Shown here piece by piece: positions 19,963 to 27,720 of a stretch of 64,000 bases of DNA. A program made the position numbers and the translations under genes. Source of the DNA: Lysobacter capsici (GTDB lineage Bacteria; Pseudomonadota; Gammaproteobacteria; Xanthomonadales; Xanthomonadaceae). How positions within the stretch are numbered: position 1 is the first letter of the stretch; every line of letters starts with the position of its first letter. The notes under the pieces were generated by a model. It did not search any database. It was not told the origin of the DNA and saw only the letters and a program-made list of their open reading frames with translations. The stretch covers positions 2,356,001-2,420,000 of the forward strand of contig NZ_CP076103.1 in NCBI RefSeq assembly GCF_018732085.1. Reading direction: 5' to 3'.

Positions 19963-20169
19963 ATGTCCAAAGAAACCGGTACCGTTAAGTGGTTCAACGA
20001 CGCCAAGGGATTTGGCTTTATCAGCCGTGAAAATGGCGAAGACGTCTTCGTGCATTTCCGTGCTATCCAGTCCCAGGGCTTCAAAAGCTTGAAGGAAGGC
20101 CAGAAGGTTTCCTTCACCGTCGTGCAGGGTCAGAAGGGCCTGCAGGCGGACGCGGTCGAACCGCTGTAA
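19963..20169 (+). CDS. Cold-shock protein, CspA family
   Basis: A 68-residue single-stranded nucleic-acid-binding OB fold, acting as an RNA chaperone. The RNP motifs are GTVKWFNDAKGFGFI and DVFVHF. An AAGGAGAG Shine-Dalgarno precedes the ATG at 19963. The upstream gap of over 200 bases to the divergent DUF456 gene leaves room for a long leader, common in cold-shock genes. A perfect terminator follows. Confidence 0.96.
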   Translation: MSKETGTVKWFNDAKGFGFISRENGEDVFVHFRAIQSQGFKSLKEGQKVSFTVVQGQKGLQADAVEPL

Positions 20170-20220
20170 TACGACGCAGACAAGCTCGATCGCGACGCTT
20201 CGCCGCGCCGCATCCGCGTC

Positions 20221-20252
20221 AGAAAAACCCGGCCCAGGCCGGGTTTTTCTTT
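20221..20252 (+). terminator. Terminator after the cold-shock gene
   Basis: AGAAAAACCCGGCC / GGCCGGGTTTTTCT, a 14-bp perfect stem; it could work on both strands. Confidence 0.92.
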
Positions 20253-20495
20253 TGTGTATTTTTGATGTTTGTCACACTTCGAAATACTCGTTCGCCGGCT
20301 GTCGCTAGTCGCTACGAAACGTGCCTGTGCGTCCCGCCGCCAAGCGTCGACGCATTCCTGGGCGTTACGACGCTGGATGGGGCTGAATTTATATCGATTT
20401 AAATTTTGCGGATGATCCGCCGCGGTCGGTCCAATGCCGATGGTCGCGTTGGTTTGCCGACTTCGACGCGGCTGGATCATCGACAGGTCAAGACG

Positions 20496-20525
20496 AAAAA
20501 GGCCGGGGACTTCATGCCCCCGGCC
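20496..20525 (-). terminator. Minus-strand terminator-like hairpin without a known gene
   Basis: On the minus strand GGCCGGGGG and CCCCGGCC pair and are followed by TTTTT. No convincing gene lies upstream of it on that strand (20526-20900), apart from a short Arg-rich frame whose stop sits in the loop. The gap 20253-20903 otherwise shows nothing I recognise. Confidence 0.55.
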
Positions 20526-20903
20526 ACCCCGATCGCCTCGCCGGCCGCCGCACGTCCTTGTGGCGGCGGCGCTGTCCATGGCAGTGCGGATACCGGCGCT
20601 CCAATCCGATCGCGCCGGTTCCGCGCGTCCGCCCGTCCGGGCGGAAGGAGCCTGCGGCGCGGCATGCGACGGGCCTCGTCTCCCATCGCATGCCACCGCG
20701 TCCTGTCTGTCGATCGCATCCTGCGCCAGGCTCGTGGGTATCCAACGCATGGATCGTGGCGACGGGGTTGAGCCGTGCGATCGATGATCGTCTGTGCGCC
20801 GCCGCAGGCGTGAAGCCTTGAGTGGCGAAGAGCTGCGCGCAAGACAGGTAGTTGAATCAGTCAGGTGGGCAGTCGCGCAAACCCGAACCCAACATCGATG
20901 CGC

Positions 20904-20935
20904 AAAAAAAAACGGCCCGCCGAAGCGGGCCGTCG
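20904..20935 (-). terminator. Terminator after the M35 protease gene
   Basis: ACGGCCCGC / GCGGGCCGT stem with a CGAA loop (minus strand TTCG) and a run of nine Ts on the minus strand. Confidence 0.9.
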
Positions 20936-20985
20936 TCGCCTGTCGCAGCAGGCGATTGCGACGCGCGAGCGTCGCGCTGTACCGA

Positions 20986-22092
20986 TCAGTTCTGGAACGG
21001 CGTGTTCTCGGCGAAGTACTCGTGGTTGTCGGCGTTGTCGAGCGCGTTGGTCGGATTGCTGATCGCGAGGTTCTTCGCGCCGGTCTGGCCGTAGACGTGG
21101 TCGTCGGTGCCGGCCACCACGGTGAAGTGGCTCATTTCATGGATCAAGGTGCCGGCCTTGGAGTCGGTGCCGGTCAACGGCGCATTCCAGAACGCGTTGC
21201 ACACATAGATCTGATACGGCTGGTTGGCGTAGACATACGCGTAGGCGCTGCTGGTGCAGCCGCAGTTGATGGTGATCTGGCCGTTGTTCTGGTCGATCGC
21301 CGAATCGATGTTGACGAAGTGGCTGCGCGCGGTGTTGAGACGGCTGGAGGTGTAGGCGCCGAACCAGGTGGTATAGCGCGGGCCGATGTTGCCGGCGTTG
21401 AGATAGCCCTTGGCGTTTTCGGCGTAGGTGCGCGCGGCGTTGACCGCCTGGCCGGCGGTGCTGGTGCGCGCGGTGGTGCAGCCGACGTAGTTGACGCCGT
21501 TGACCACGGCGGTGGGGCCTACCGGCTTCTTCGCCACGGCGGACATCTTTTCGCCGCCGAGTTGATCCAGTCCGTCGACCCACAGGCTCAGCGGCGCGCT
21601 CTGCGCCGACATCGGCAGGCCGTTGTTCTGATGCAGCATCACCCGGTCGGAGGTCGAGGCATGTTGCAGCGGCGTGTTGAACGCCACCACATATTGGCCG
21701 GTCCGGGACAGGTCGTAACCCGCCGACAGATCGATCACCCGGCGATAGGTTTCGCCCGGCTGCAGGATCGCGAAGTCTTCGGCCTGCGGCAGGCCGCGCT
21801 TGACCATCGCGCCTTCGTACGCGACCGGCTGGCCGTTGTAGCTGATGGTGAACAGCTTGGAATCGAACTGGTCCGAAGGCAGTTGCCACTTCGGCAGGCG
21901 CACCGCCTTGCGGCTGGTGTTGGTGATGCTGACCTCGACCGAGCCGAGGAAATCGTCGGCGGCGCCGTTGACGGCGACCATGCCGACACGCAGCGGATTG
22001 TTCTGTACCGCGCCGGGCGCGGCGATGGCGGCGGCGATGGCGCCGGCCAATACGGCACCCGCGGAAACCACATGCACGAAGCGAAGGTTCAT
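20986..22092 (-). CDS. Secreted M35 (deuterolysin/peptidyl-Lys) zinc metalloprotease
   Basis: An exported zinc endopeptidase of the aspzincin clan; relatives cut before lysine. The signal peptide ends near AIAAAIAAPG. Residues about 30-190 form an immunoglobulin-like pro-region, and the C-terminal ~170 residues are catalytic, with zinc ligands in TLIHEMSHF and the aspzincin Asp in GTDDHVYG. Cysteines in VGCTTAR, NCGCTSS and YVCNAFW probably form disulfides. 368 residues. Such proteases are typical of predatory Lysobacter. Its own terminator follows and another lies upstream, so it is monocistronic. Confidence 0.92.
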   Translation of the reverse strand: MNLRFVHVVSAGAVLAGAIAAAIAAPGAVQNNPLRVGMVAVNGAADDFLGSVEVSITNTSRKAVRLPKWQLPSDQFDSKLFTISYNGQPVAYEGAMVKRGLPQAEDFAILQPGETYRRVIDLSAGYDLSRTGQYVVAFNTPLQHASTSDRVMLHQNNGLPMSAQSAPLSLWVDGLDQLGGEKMSAVAKKPVGPTAVVNGVNYVGCTTARTSTAGQAVNAARTYAENAKGYLNAGNIGPRYTTWFGAYTSSRLNTARSHFVNIDSAIDQNNGQITINCGCTSSAYAYVYANQPYQIYVCNAFWNAPLTGTDSKAGTLIHEMSHFTVVAGTDDHVYGQTGAKNLAISNPTNALDNADNHEYFAENTPFQN

Positions 22093-22244
22093 TCCACGAT
22101 CTCCTGATCTTGCGTTGACGAGGCCCGCGAGGCGGACGCGAATGACCCTAGCGCAACGCCTTCGTCATGAAGACCCCAATAAGTGCTCCAGTTCCGCGGC
22201 TAATCGTGATGCCTGTTGTGAACTCGTATCGTGCTCGCGGCAAA

Positions 22245-22277
22245 AGAAAAACGGCCCGCATTGCGGGCCGTTTTTCT
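22245..22277 (-). terminator. Terminator after the glycine-zipper lipoprotein gene
   Basis: AGAAAAACGGCCCGC / GCGGGCCGTTTTTCT, a symmetric perfect hairpin. It separates this gene from the protease gene transcribed in the same direction. Confidence 0.9.
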
Positions 22278-22339
22278 TCGTTACATTGTTTCAATAATGC
22301 CGGCGTTGCGAACGCCGCGATGCATGTGCGTGACGCGGA

Positions 22340-22846
22340 TCAGCGAACGTAGGCGCGACCGTTGTTGACGCGCACATAGGTGTTCTCGCGAATGCCGCCG
22401 AGATCTTTCTGGGTGACGACCTGGGTGCGGCCGTCGTCCATGCGCACATAGACGTTGTAGCTCGGCGCGCCGACCCGGTTCTGGATCGCGTTGCCGGCGA
22501 TGGCGCCGGCGACCGCGCCGCCGACGGTGGCGGTGTTCTTGCGGCCCTTGCTGTCGGTGTGGTCGTCGGCGATCTTGCGGCCGGCGACGGCGCCGACCAG
22601 GCCGCCCAGCACCGCGCCGGTGGCGCTCGGGGCGTTGCTCTGGGTGCTGATCTGCTCGATCCGGGTGACGACGCCGCAGTCGTAGCAGCTGTTGTTCTGG
22701 TTGCCGTATCCCGACGGCGGCGGGTTGTTGTAACCGCCGTTGTTGTAGCCGCCGCCACCGCCGTAACCCGGCGAGGTCGCGCAGCCGGCGAGCGCCAGCG
22801 AAGCTGCGGCGGCTACGGCCAGCAATCGGAAATTCTTGGTATTCAT
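22340..22846 (-). CDS. Glycine-zipper lipoprotein (SlyB/OmpA-2TM-like)
   Basis: Outer-membrane lipoprotein with a glycine-zipper 2TM domain, a group linked to envelope integrity. The signal ends in the lipobox LALAGC. A Gly/Asn/Tyr-rich segment with CYDCG follows, then the glycine zipper (TGAVLGGLVGAVAGRKIADD and VGGAVAGAIAGNAIQNRVG) and a C-terminal beta domain. CGCAGGAGC before the ATG at 22846 gives a strong Shine-Dalgarno. 168 residues. Confidence 0.88.
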   Translation of the reverse strand: MNTKNFRLLAVAAAASLALAGCATSPGYGGGGGYNNGGYNNPPPSGYGNQNNSCYDCGVVTRIEQISTQSNAPSATGAVLGGLVGAVAGRKIADDHTDSKGRKNTATVGGAVAGAIAGNAIQNRVGAPSYNVYVRMDDGRTQVVTQKDLGGIRENTYVRVNNGRAYVR

Positions 22847-23181
22847 TCGAGGCTCCTGCGCTGTGAGCGAGTGGCGGAAGTCGCCACGCGCTGGACACGC
22901 TATAAGCCGGCGTGTGAACACGTGTTCAATTTATGTGGCTGCTTGCGCTTTGTTTGCAGGCGCGTTCAGGTTGGGGCAGGGGCTGCGAACGCCGCGATGG
23001 GACGCGGCGACGCAGCGGGTTCGCGCTTAACCCGCGATTCGCAGCCGGTTGCGTCGAACACGATCGGAGCGCACGGATTGCGAAGCGAGCAAGGAGCCGG
23101 CCCGCCATTCGTCAGCGCGAATACCGACGAACCGACACGATCGCCGCGGCGATTCCCGACTCCCGATTCCCCATTCCCGCC

Positions 23182-23634
23182 TCAGCCGCGGAAATCCTGA
23201 TGACAGGCCTTGCAGGCCTCGCCGATCTGATTGGACACCTCGGTCACCCCGGCGCAGCTTACCGGCGGACTGGTCAGCGCACTGTCGAGCGCGGCGCGCA
23301 TCTTGGCCGAATGCTGGGCGAAGCGCGGGTCGTCCTTGAGGTCGGGGAAGGCCGGGTCGAGGTCGTCGGCCAGCATGCGCAGCGACTTCAGGTGCGGCAG
23401 GGTGTCGGTGGCGCCGCACCGGTTCTGCTCGGCCTTGCCCTTGAGCTGGCCCAGGTGCCACTGCTGCAGGTGCATGACGCTGTCGGGGAAATGGTCCTTG
23501 CGCTGCTCGAGCGCGCGTACGGCCATGACCGTGGCGACCGCGCCGCCGACCAGGCCGAACAAAAACAGGAACAGGTACTTCGAACCATTGCCTTTGCGTT
23601 TGACTGCGGCATTGGTGGGCTGGGTTTCGCTCAT
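23182..23634 (-). CDS. Membrane-anchored cytochrome c'-like protein
   Basis: A heme protein of about 150 residues. One N-terminal helix (KYLFLFLFGLVGGAVATVMA) anchors it to the inner membrane and the rest faces the periplasm. The C terminus has a single heme c site, EACKACHQDFRG, in the position typical of the cytochrome c' four-helix bundle. No electron-transfer partner lies nearby. The ATG at 23634 is favoured by an upstream GGAGG; an in-frame TTG six codons earlier is less likely. Confidence 0.82.
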   Translation of the reverse strand: MSETQPTNAAVKRKGNGSKYLFLFLFGLVGGAVATVMAVRALEQRKDHFPDSVMHLQQWHLGQLKGKAEQNRCGATDTLPHLKSLRMLADDLDPAFPDLKDDPRFAQHSAKMRAALDSALTSPPVSCAGVTEVSNQIGEACKACHQDFRG

Positions 23635-23891
23635 TGCCTGGCCTCCATCCAAGATCGCGGAACCATAGCATGCAGCGATGTGAGGCCGGGGTCAGCGGCG
23701 CGGCGCGCGGGGGCGGCCGAAGGCGATGCGGGTGGTGGATGGCGAGCGATTTGAATCGGCGCCGACGGGACGGTTTCAGCGCGCTTGACGGAGCCGCGGC
23801 GGCTGGGTACCGGCATGCGGCCGCGCGTCGCGGTTGCGGCCATGAGCCGCTGCTTTCCATCGCCACGGCCGGAATCGCCGGCCTTCGCCAC

Positions 23892-23897
23892 TACAAT
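23892..23897 (+). promoter_or_regulatory. Putative -10 box of tcdA, implying a leaderless mRNA
   Basis: TACAAT ends only six bases before the ATG at 23904, so transcription would begin at or next to the start codon. No Shine-Dalgarno is present, which agrees with leaderless translation. Confidence 0.5.
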
Positions 23898-23903
23898 GGC
23901 GCG

Positions 23904-24719
23904 ATGAGCGAATCCACTTCCGATACCGTCTGGCAAGAGCGTTTTGCCGGCATCGACCGACTGTACGGCCAAGGCGCCGTGACCCGTTTCCGCCAATGCC
24001 GCATCGCCGTGGTCGGCATGGGTGGGGTCGGCTCCTGGGCGGTCGAGGCCCTGGCCCGCACCGGCATCGGCCACCTGACCCTGATCGACGCCGACGACCT
24101 GTGCGTGTCCAACACCAATCGCCAGTTGCCGGCCCTGGACGGAAATTACGGCCGCGCCAAGGTCGAGGCGATGGCCGAGCGCTGCCGCGCGATCAGCCCG
24201 GCGATCGAGGTCGACGCGATCCAGAGCTTCCTGACCCCGTCCAACCTCGATGAGCTGCTCGATCGCGGCTTCGACCTGGTGCTGGACGCCTGCGACAGTT
24301 TCCGCAGCAAGGTCGAGCTGATCGCCTGGTGCCGGCGGCGCAAGCTGCCGGTGATCGCGGTCGGCTCGGCCGGCGGGCGCACCGACCCGACCCTGGTGCG
24401 GGTGCGCGATCTGTCGCGCACCGAGCACGATGCGATGCTGGCGTTGATCCGCAAGAAGCTGCGAGGGGAGTTCAATTTTCCCAAGAATCCGGATCGTTAC
24501 TTCGGCGTCTCGGCGATTTATTCGCTGGAAAACGTGAAGTATCCGCAGGCCGACGGCACGGTGTGCGGGTTGCGGCCCAAGCTTGATGGGGATGCTTCGC
24601 TCAAGCTTGATTGTGGGGCGGGATTGGGGGCGGCTACGCACATCACGGGGGTGTTTGCGTTTGCTGCGGTCGCGCGGGCGTTGGAGATTTTGCTTAAGCC
24701 TAAGGTGCCGGTGGCTTGA
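23904..24719 (+). CDS. tcdA: tRNA threonylcarbamoyladenosine dehydratase
   Basis: An E1-like ATP-dependent enzyme (TcdA/CsdL) that cyclises t6A37 of tRNAs to ct6A. The N-terminal nucleotide-binding motif is VVGMGGVGSWAVEALARTG, followed by the DADDLCVSNTNRQ motif and the acidic LVLDACDSF. The family's C-terminal VCGLRPKLDGD segment and membrane-like TGVFAFAAVARALEI helix are present. 271 residues, normal length. The longer open frame upstream is non-coding. Divergent from the cytochrome gene. Confidence 0.92.
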   Translation: MSESTSDTVWQERFAGIDRLYGQGAVTRFRQCRIAVVGMGGVGSWAVEALARTGIGHLTLIDADDLCVSNTNRQLPALDGNYGRAKVEAMAERCRAISPAIEVDAIQSFLTPSNLDELLDRGFDLVLDACDSFRSKVELIAWCRRRKLPVIAVGSAGGRTDPTLVRVRDLSRTEHDAMLALIRKKLRGEFNFPKNPDRYFGVSAIYSLENVKYPQADGTVCGLRPKLDGDASLKLDCGAGLGAATHITGVFAFAAVARALEILLKPKVPVA

Positions 24720-24828
24720 GGGACGAGGGTCTGTCGTTTCTTGGGTGTTTTGCTTTTGCCGCGAAGGCTATTGCGCTTCGAAGTCTCTGAAGCTCAAAAG
24801 CTTTGAAGCCTTAAAGCTGCAAAGCTTC

Positions 24829-25085
24829 AAGCAGGATCAAAAGCTTCCGCCACTAAAGCGGCGGGTCACTTTCTTTTGTCAAAAGCGACAAAAGAAAGGT
24901 AACCAAAGAAAAACGCTTTTCTTTGAATCAAAGGCCCGCACGATCGGTGCCGACGCGGGCATGCGCCACACGAGACATCCTGTCTCGGTGGCGCACGGCG
25001 CACATCCATGTGCGCCGCCCTCCGGGTGTTCTTTCGTTCTCGCGAGTTAGGTGCTTCGCAGCGCTGGATGAACTGCACGACTTCA
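24829..25085 (-). repeat. Long interspersed multi-hairpin element, copy C
   Basis: Same element as 8372-8590 and 8665-8926. Hairpins in element orientation: GGCGCACAT/ATGTGCGCC, TGCGCCAC/GTGGCGCA with inner GAGACA/TGTCTC, GCCCGC/GCGGGC, CTTTCTTTTGTC/GACAAAAGAAAG and CCGCC/GGCGG. Just outside is a run of AAGCTTT-like words (24785-24830). The whole gap 24720-25479 has no credible gene. Confidence 0.8.
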
Positions 25086-25112
25086 GGCTCAGGCCGAAGG
25101 CACATGGCCTAC

Positions 25113-25285
25113 CTGTAGGAGCGGCGCGAGCCGCGACCGCGCCGTTTCAGCCACATCGAATTCAGCCGCGCCGACGTTTTACGCGGAAATTTTCGCGATC
25201 GTTGCCGGCAACCGCGCCAACAATGCATCGGCACAGCCCGCGCTTCCCCAAAGCCGTCATCCCCGCGAAGGCGGGGATCCAGGGC
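25113..25285. repeat. Single REP arm and a GTCATCCCCGC palindrome
   Basis: A lone GTAGGAGCGGCGCGAGCCGC arm at 25113-25143 without its usual partner, and the palindrome CCCCGCGAAGGCGGGGAT at about 25260, a relative of the 900-1282 family. Confidence 0.65.
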
Positions 25286-25422
25286 TCCATCGCGACATGA
25301 TTACGAAGTCGAGCGAACGCGCGATATCGGGTCCGAAAGCGCATAGCGTCGCTACGATAAGAACGATTGCTAGCCCCCCCCCGCATCTGGAACTGGCCCA
25401 CCGTCCGCGACGCGGCCATGAA

Positions 25423-25463
25423 GTCTTTTGTGGGAGGGGCTTCAGCCCCGACGCTTTTCGTTC
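25423..25463. repeat. Half-copy of the GTGGGAGGGGCTTCAGCCCC repeat
   Basis: Matches one arm of the inverted pair at 53-156. It lies just beyond the end of the tatD gene. Confidence 0.6.
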
Positions 25464-25479
25464 AGATCGCGCCGCGCGA

Positions 25480-26250
25480 TCAATCCGCCAGTCCAAACAA
25501 CCGCCGCGCATTGGCCGAAGTGGCCTCGGCGACTTGTTCGGCCGGCACGCCGCGCAATTGCGCGATGACCTCGCACACGCCGGCCAGACGTGCCGGTTCA
25601 TTGCGTTGTCCGCGAATGTCAGCATCGGGCTGATCCGGCGCGTCGGTTTCCAGCAGCAGGAATTCGATCGGCATCGCCGCGACGATGCGGCGCAGGCGCT
25701 TGGCGCGGTCGTAGGTGACCGGTCCGCCGAGGCCGATCATGAAGCCGAGTTTCCACAACTGCTCGGCCTGTTCCTCGCTGCCGGAATAGCTATGCACCAC
25801 GCCGCGCAGGTTGCCGACGCGACGGATCGCGGCGATGGTCGCTTCGACCGCGTGACGCGCATGCACGATCACCGGCAGCGCGAATTCGCGCGCGAGTTGC
25901 AACTGGCCGTCGAAATAACGCGACTGCTCGTCGCGATCCAGGCCTTCGACGAAATAGTCCAACCCGCATTCGCCGACCGCGCACGGACGCTCGCGATCGA
26001 GCCAATCGCGCAGTTCATCCAGATGCCGCGGCCGATGCGACGACAGGTACATCGGGTGCAGGCCGTAGGCCGGATGCAGGCCCGGATCGGTCGCGCAGAC
26101 CTCGCGCAGTTTCGGCCAGCCCGCGGCGTCGATCGCCGGCACGACCTGCCGGGTCACGCCGGCGTCGCGCGCGCGTGCGATCACTTGCGCGCGATCGGGA
26201 TCGAATTCCGGCGCGTCGAGATGGCAGTGGCTGTCGACCAGCGCGGACAT
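25480..26250 (-). CDS. TatD family metal-dependent hydrolase/DNase
   Basis: A TIM-barrel metallohydrolase with DNase activity in characterised members. Metal ligands are visible in VDSHCHLD, VGECGLDYF, VIVHARHA and LETDAPDQ. 256 residues, normal for TatD. The sequence is closest in form to the YjjV subgroup, but I cannot separate the subfamilies with certainty. It starts four bases after the small membrane-protein gene on the same strand, so the two are co-transcribed. Confidence 0.92.
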   Translation of the reverse strand: MSALVDSHCHLDAPEFDPDRAQVIARARDAGVTRQVVPAIDAAGWPKLREVCATDPGLHPAYGLHPMYLSSHRPRHLDELRDWLDRERPCAVGECGLDYFVEGLDRDEQSRYFDGQLQLAREFALPVIVHARHAVEATIAAIRRVGNLRGVVHSYSGSEEQAEQLWKLGFMIGLGGPVTYDRAKRLRRIVAAMPIEFLLLETDAPDQPDADIRGQRNEPARLAGVCEVIAQLRGVPAEQVAEATSANARRLFGLAD

Positions 26251-26254
26251 GCGC

Positions 26255-26476
26255 TCAGCGCGACGGCGGCAGCACGGTCGGCGGCTGCGGTTCCTTGCGC
26301 TTCTTGAAGTTGGCCAGCAACAAGGTGCCCAGGCCGAGCAGGATCTCGTCGGCGAACGGCACGAAGTCCGGAATCACCAGATCGAACGCGAACAGGGCCG
26401 CGGTGAGCATGAACAGACGCGGATAGCTCAAGCGTCCGAGAAAACCCATCAGGGGAGCGAGCAGCGGATTGGCCAT
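26255..26476 (-). CDS. Small membrane protein, DUF6116-like
   Basis: A 73-residue protein with two hydrophobic helices (LFMLTAALFAFDLVIP and ILLGLGTLLLANF) and a basic, proline-rich tail (KKRKEPQPP). Such small proteins next to tatD are common in xanthomonads; the function is unknown. Its stop lies four bases before the tatD start. Confidence 0.78.
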   Translation of the reverse strand: MANPLLAPLMGFLGRLSYPRLFMLTAALFAFDLVIPDFVPFADEILLGLGTLLLANFKKRKEPQPPTVLPPSR

Positions 26477-26698
26477 GGCGATTGAGGTGTGACCGGGTTG
26501 GCAAACACGCTAGCACGTAGCGGCGTGACGGTTCAGACAGGGGACAGATTGGCGAAAATCAATAGGCACCGGTTCAGCATCCCGGTGGTGCAATGACGGC
26601 GTCCACAACGCGGTCCTGCATTGTCCGGCGACGCCTCGTTCGCGGCCGCTGTCAGGATCGAATCATCACCGCGGTGACCCCGCTGCAGGAGGCTCCAA

Positions 26699-27535
26699 AT
26701 GAACAAGAACTTGATTGCAGTCGCGATTGCGTCGCTGTTGGTAGGCGGCGTGGCCGTTGCCGCGTTCCAGAGCTTCCGCGGCAACGATGCCGCCACTGCG
26801 CAGGCCGGCCTGGTGCCGGCGCCGAACGCGCAGTTGCCGATCAACGGCGCCACCGCCGAGGGCGACAACATCGCCGCGAACGGTGCGATCAACGCCCCGG
26901 CGCCGCAGGTCGAATACGCCGACGTGGTCAACGTCAAGCCGATCAACCAGAAAGAAAAGCTCTACGCGACCGTGATCGGCACCGATCCGGTGCGCGAGAC
27001 CAATACCGTGTCGACCCCGCGCGAAGTCTGCAACGACGTGGTCGTGCAAGAACGCCTGCCCGAGCGCGACGGCAACGTCGGCGGCACCGTCGCCGGTGCG
27101 GTCATCGGCGGCCTGCTCGGCAATCAGGTCGGCGGCGGCAACGGCAAGAAGGCCGCGACCGCGGCCGGCGCCGTGGCCGGCGGCTTCATCGGCAACCGGG
27201 TCGACCGCAACCATGTCGGCGGCCGGGTCGTGAACCGCACCGAGCGTCAGTGCCACACCGTGTCCGACAGCTCGCAGTCCTCGCGCGTGGTCGCCTACAA
27301 CGTGACCTTCCGCAACCCGGACGGCACCACCGGCACGATGCGTACCGAGTCCAAGCCGGGCAGCCGCATCGCCCTGGGCAACGAGAACAAGGTGGTCGGC
27401 TACGACGTGACCTACCGCTACCAGGGCCAGGAACAGACCATCCGCATGAACGAGCGTCCGGCCCAGCGCCTGCCGGTCATCGACGGTCAGGTCGTGACCC
27501 AGACCGCGACCGCCTCGGTGCCCAGCCGCGGCTGA
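26699..27535 (+). CDS. Glycine-zipper 2TM domain protein
   Basis: An envelope protein of 278 residues. The N terminus (LIAVAIASLLVGGVAVAAF) is a signal anchor without a lipobox. After a linker comes the glycine zipper (GGTVAGAVIGGLLGNQVGGG and AGAVAGGFIGNRVD) flanked by cysteines (REVCNDVV, ERQCHTV), and a C-terminal beta domain. CAGGAGG precedes the ATG at 26699. It resembles the glycine-zipper lipoprotein at 22340-22846 in domain order but is longer. A terminator follows. Confidence 0.87.
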   Translation: MNKNLIAVAIASLLVGGVAVAAFQSFRGNDAATAQAGLVPAPNAQLPINGATAEGDNIAANGAINAPAPQVEYADVVNVKPINQKEKLYATVIGTDPVRETNTVSTPREVCNDVVVQERLPERDGNVGGTVAGAVIGGLLGNQVGGGNGKKAATAAGAVAGGFIGNRVDRNHVGGRVVNRTERQCHTVSDSSQSSRVVAYNVTFRNPDGTTGTMRTESKPGSRIALGNENKVVGYDVTYRYQGQEQTIRMNERPAQRLPVIDGQVVTQTATASVPSRG

Positions 27536-27557
27536 TCCTCGCCAGGCAAGCAGCTCC

Positions 27558-27593
27558 CGAACGGGGCCGGATCATCCAGCCCCGTTCTTTTTT
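27558..27593 (+). terminator. Terminator after the glycine-zipper gene
   Basis: AACGGGGC / GCCCCGTT stem, 11-base loop, then CTTTTTT. Confidence 0.85.
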
Positions 27594-27676
27594 GCGCGTG
27601 CCACGGCCGGGATGCGGGAAACTTGCGTAATGCGACGGGCCGGTCCGATAGGGCTACTCCGGCCGGGCCCGACCAT

Positions 27677-27682
27677 TACAAT
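27677..27682 (+). promoter_or_regulatory. Putative -10 box of gcdH
   Basis: TACAAT lies 38 bases before the gcdH start, giving a leader of about 32 bases. Confidence 0.42.
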
Positions 27683-27720
27683 GGCGGTCTTTCTGCCCCC
27701 CAGGTCTCCCAAAGCGCGCC

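Noticed and set aside
20512..20745. A 77-residue minus-strand frame ending inside a terminator-like hairpin
   Set aside because: Arg/Gly-rich shadow-like composition and no ribosome site; the hairpin is reported, the protein is not.
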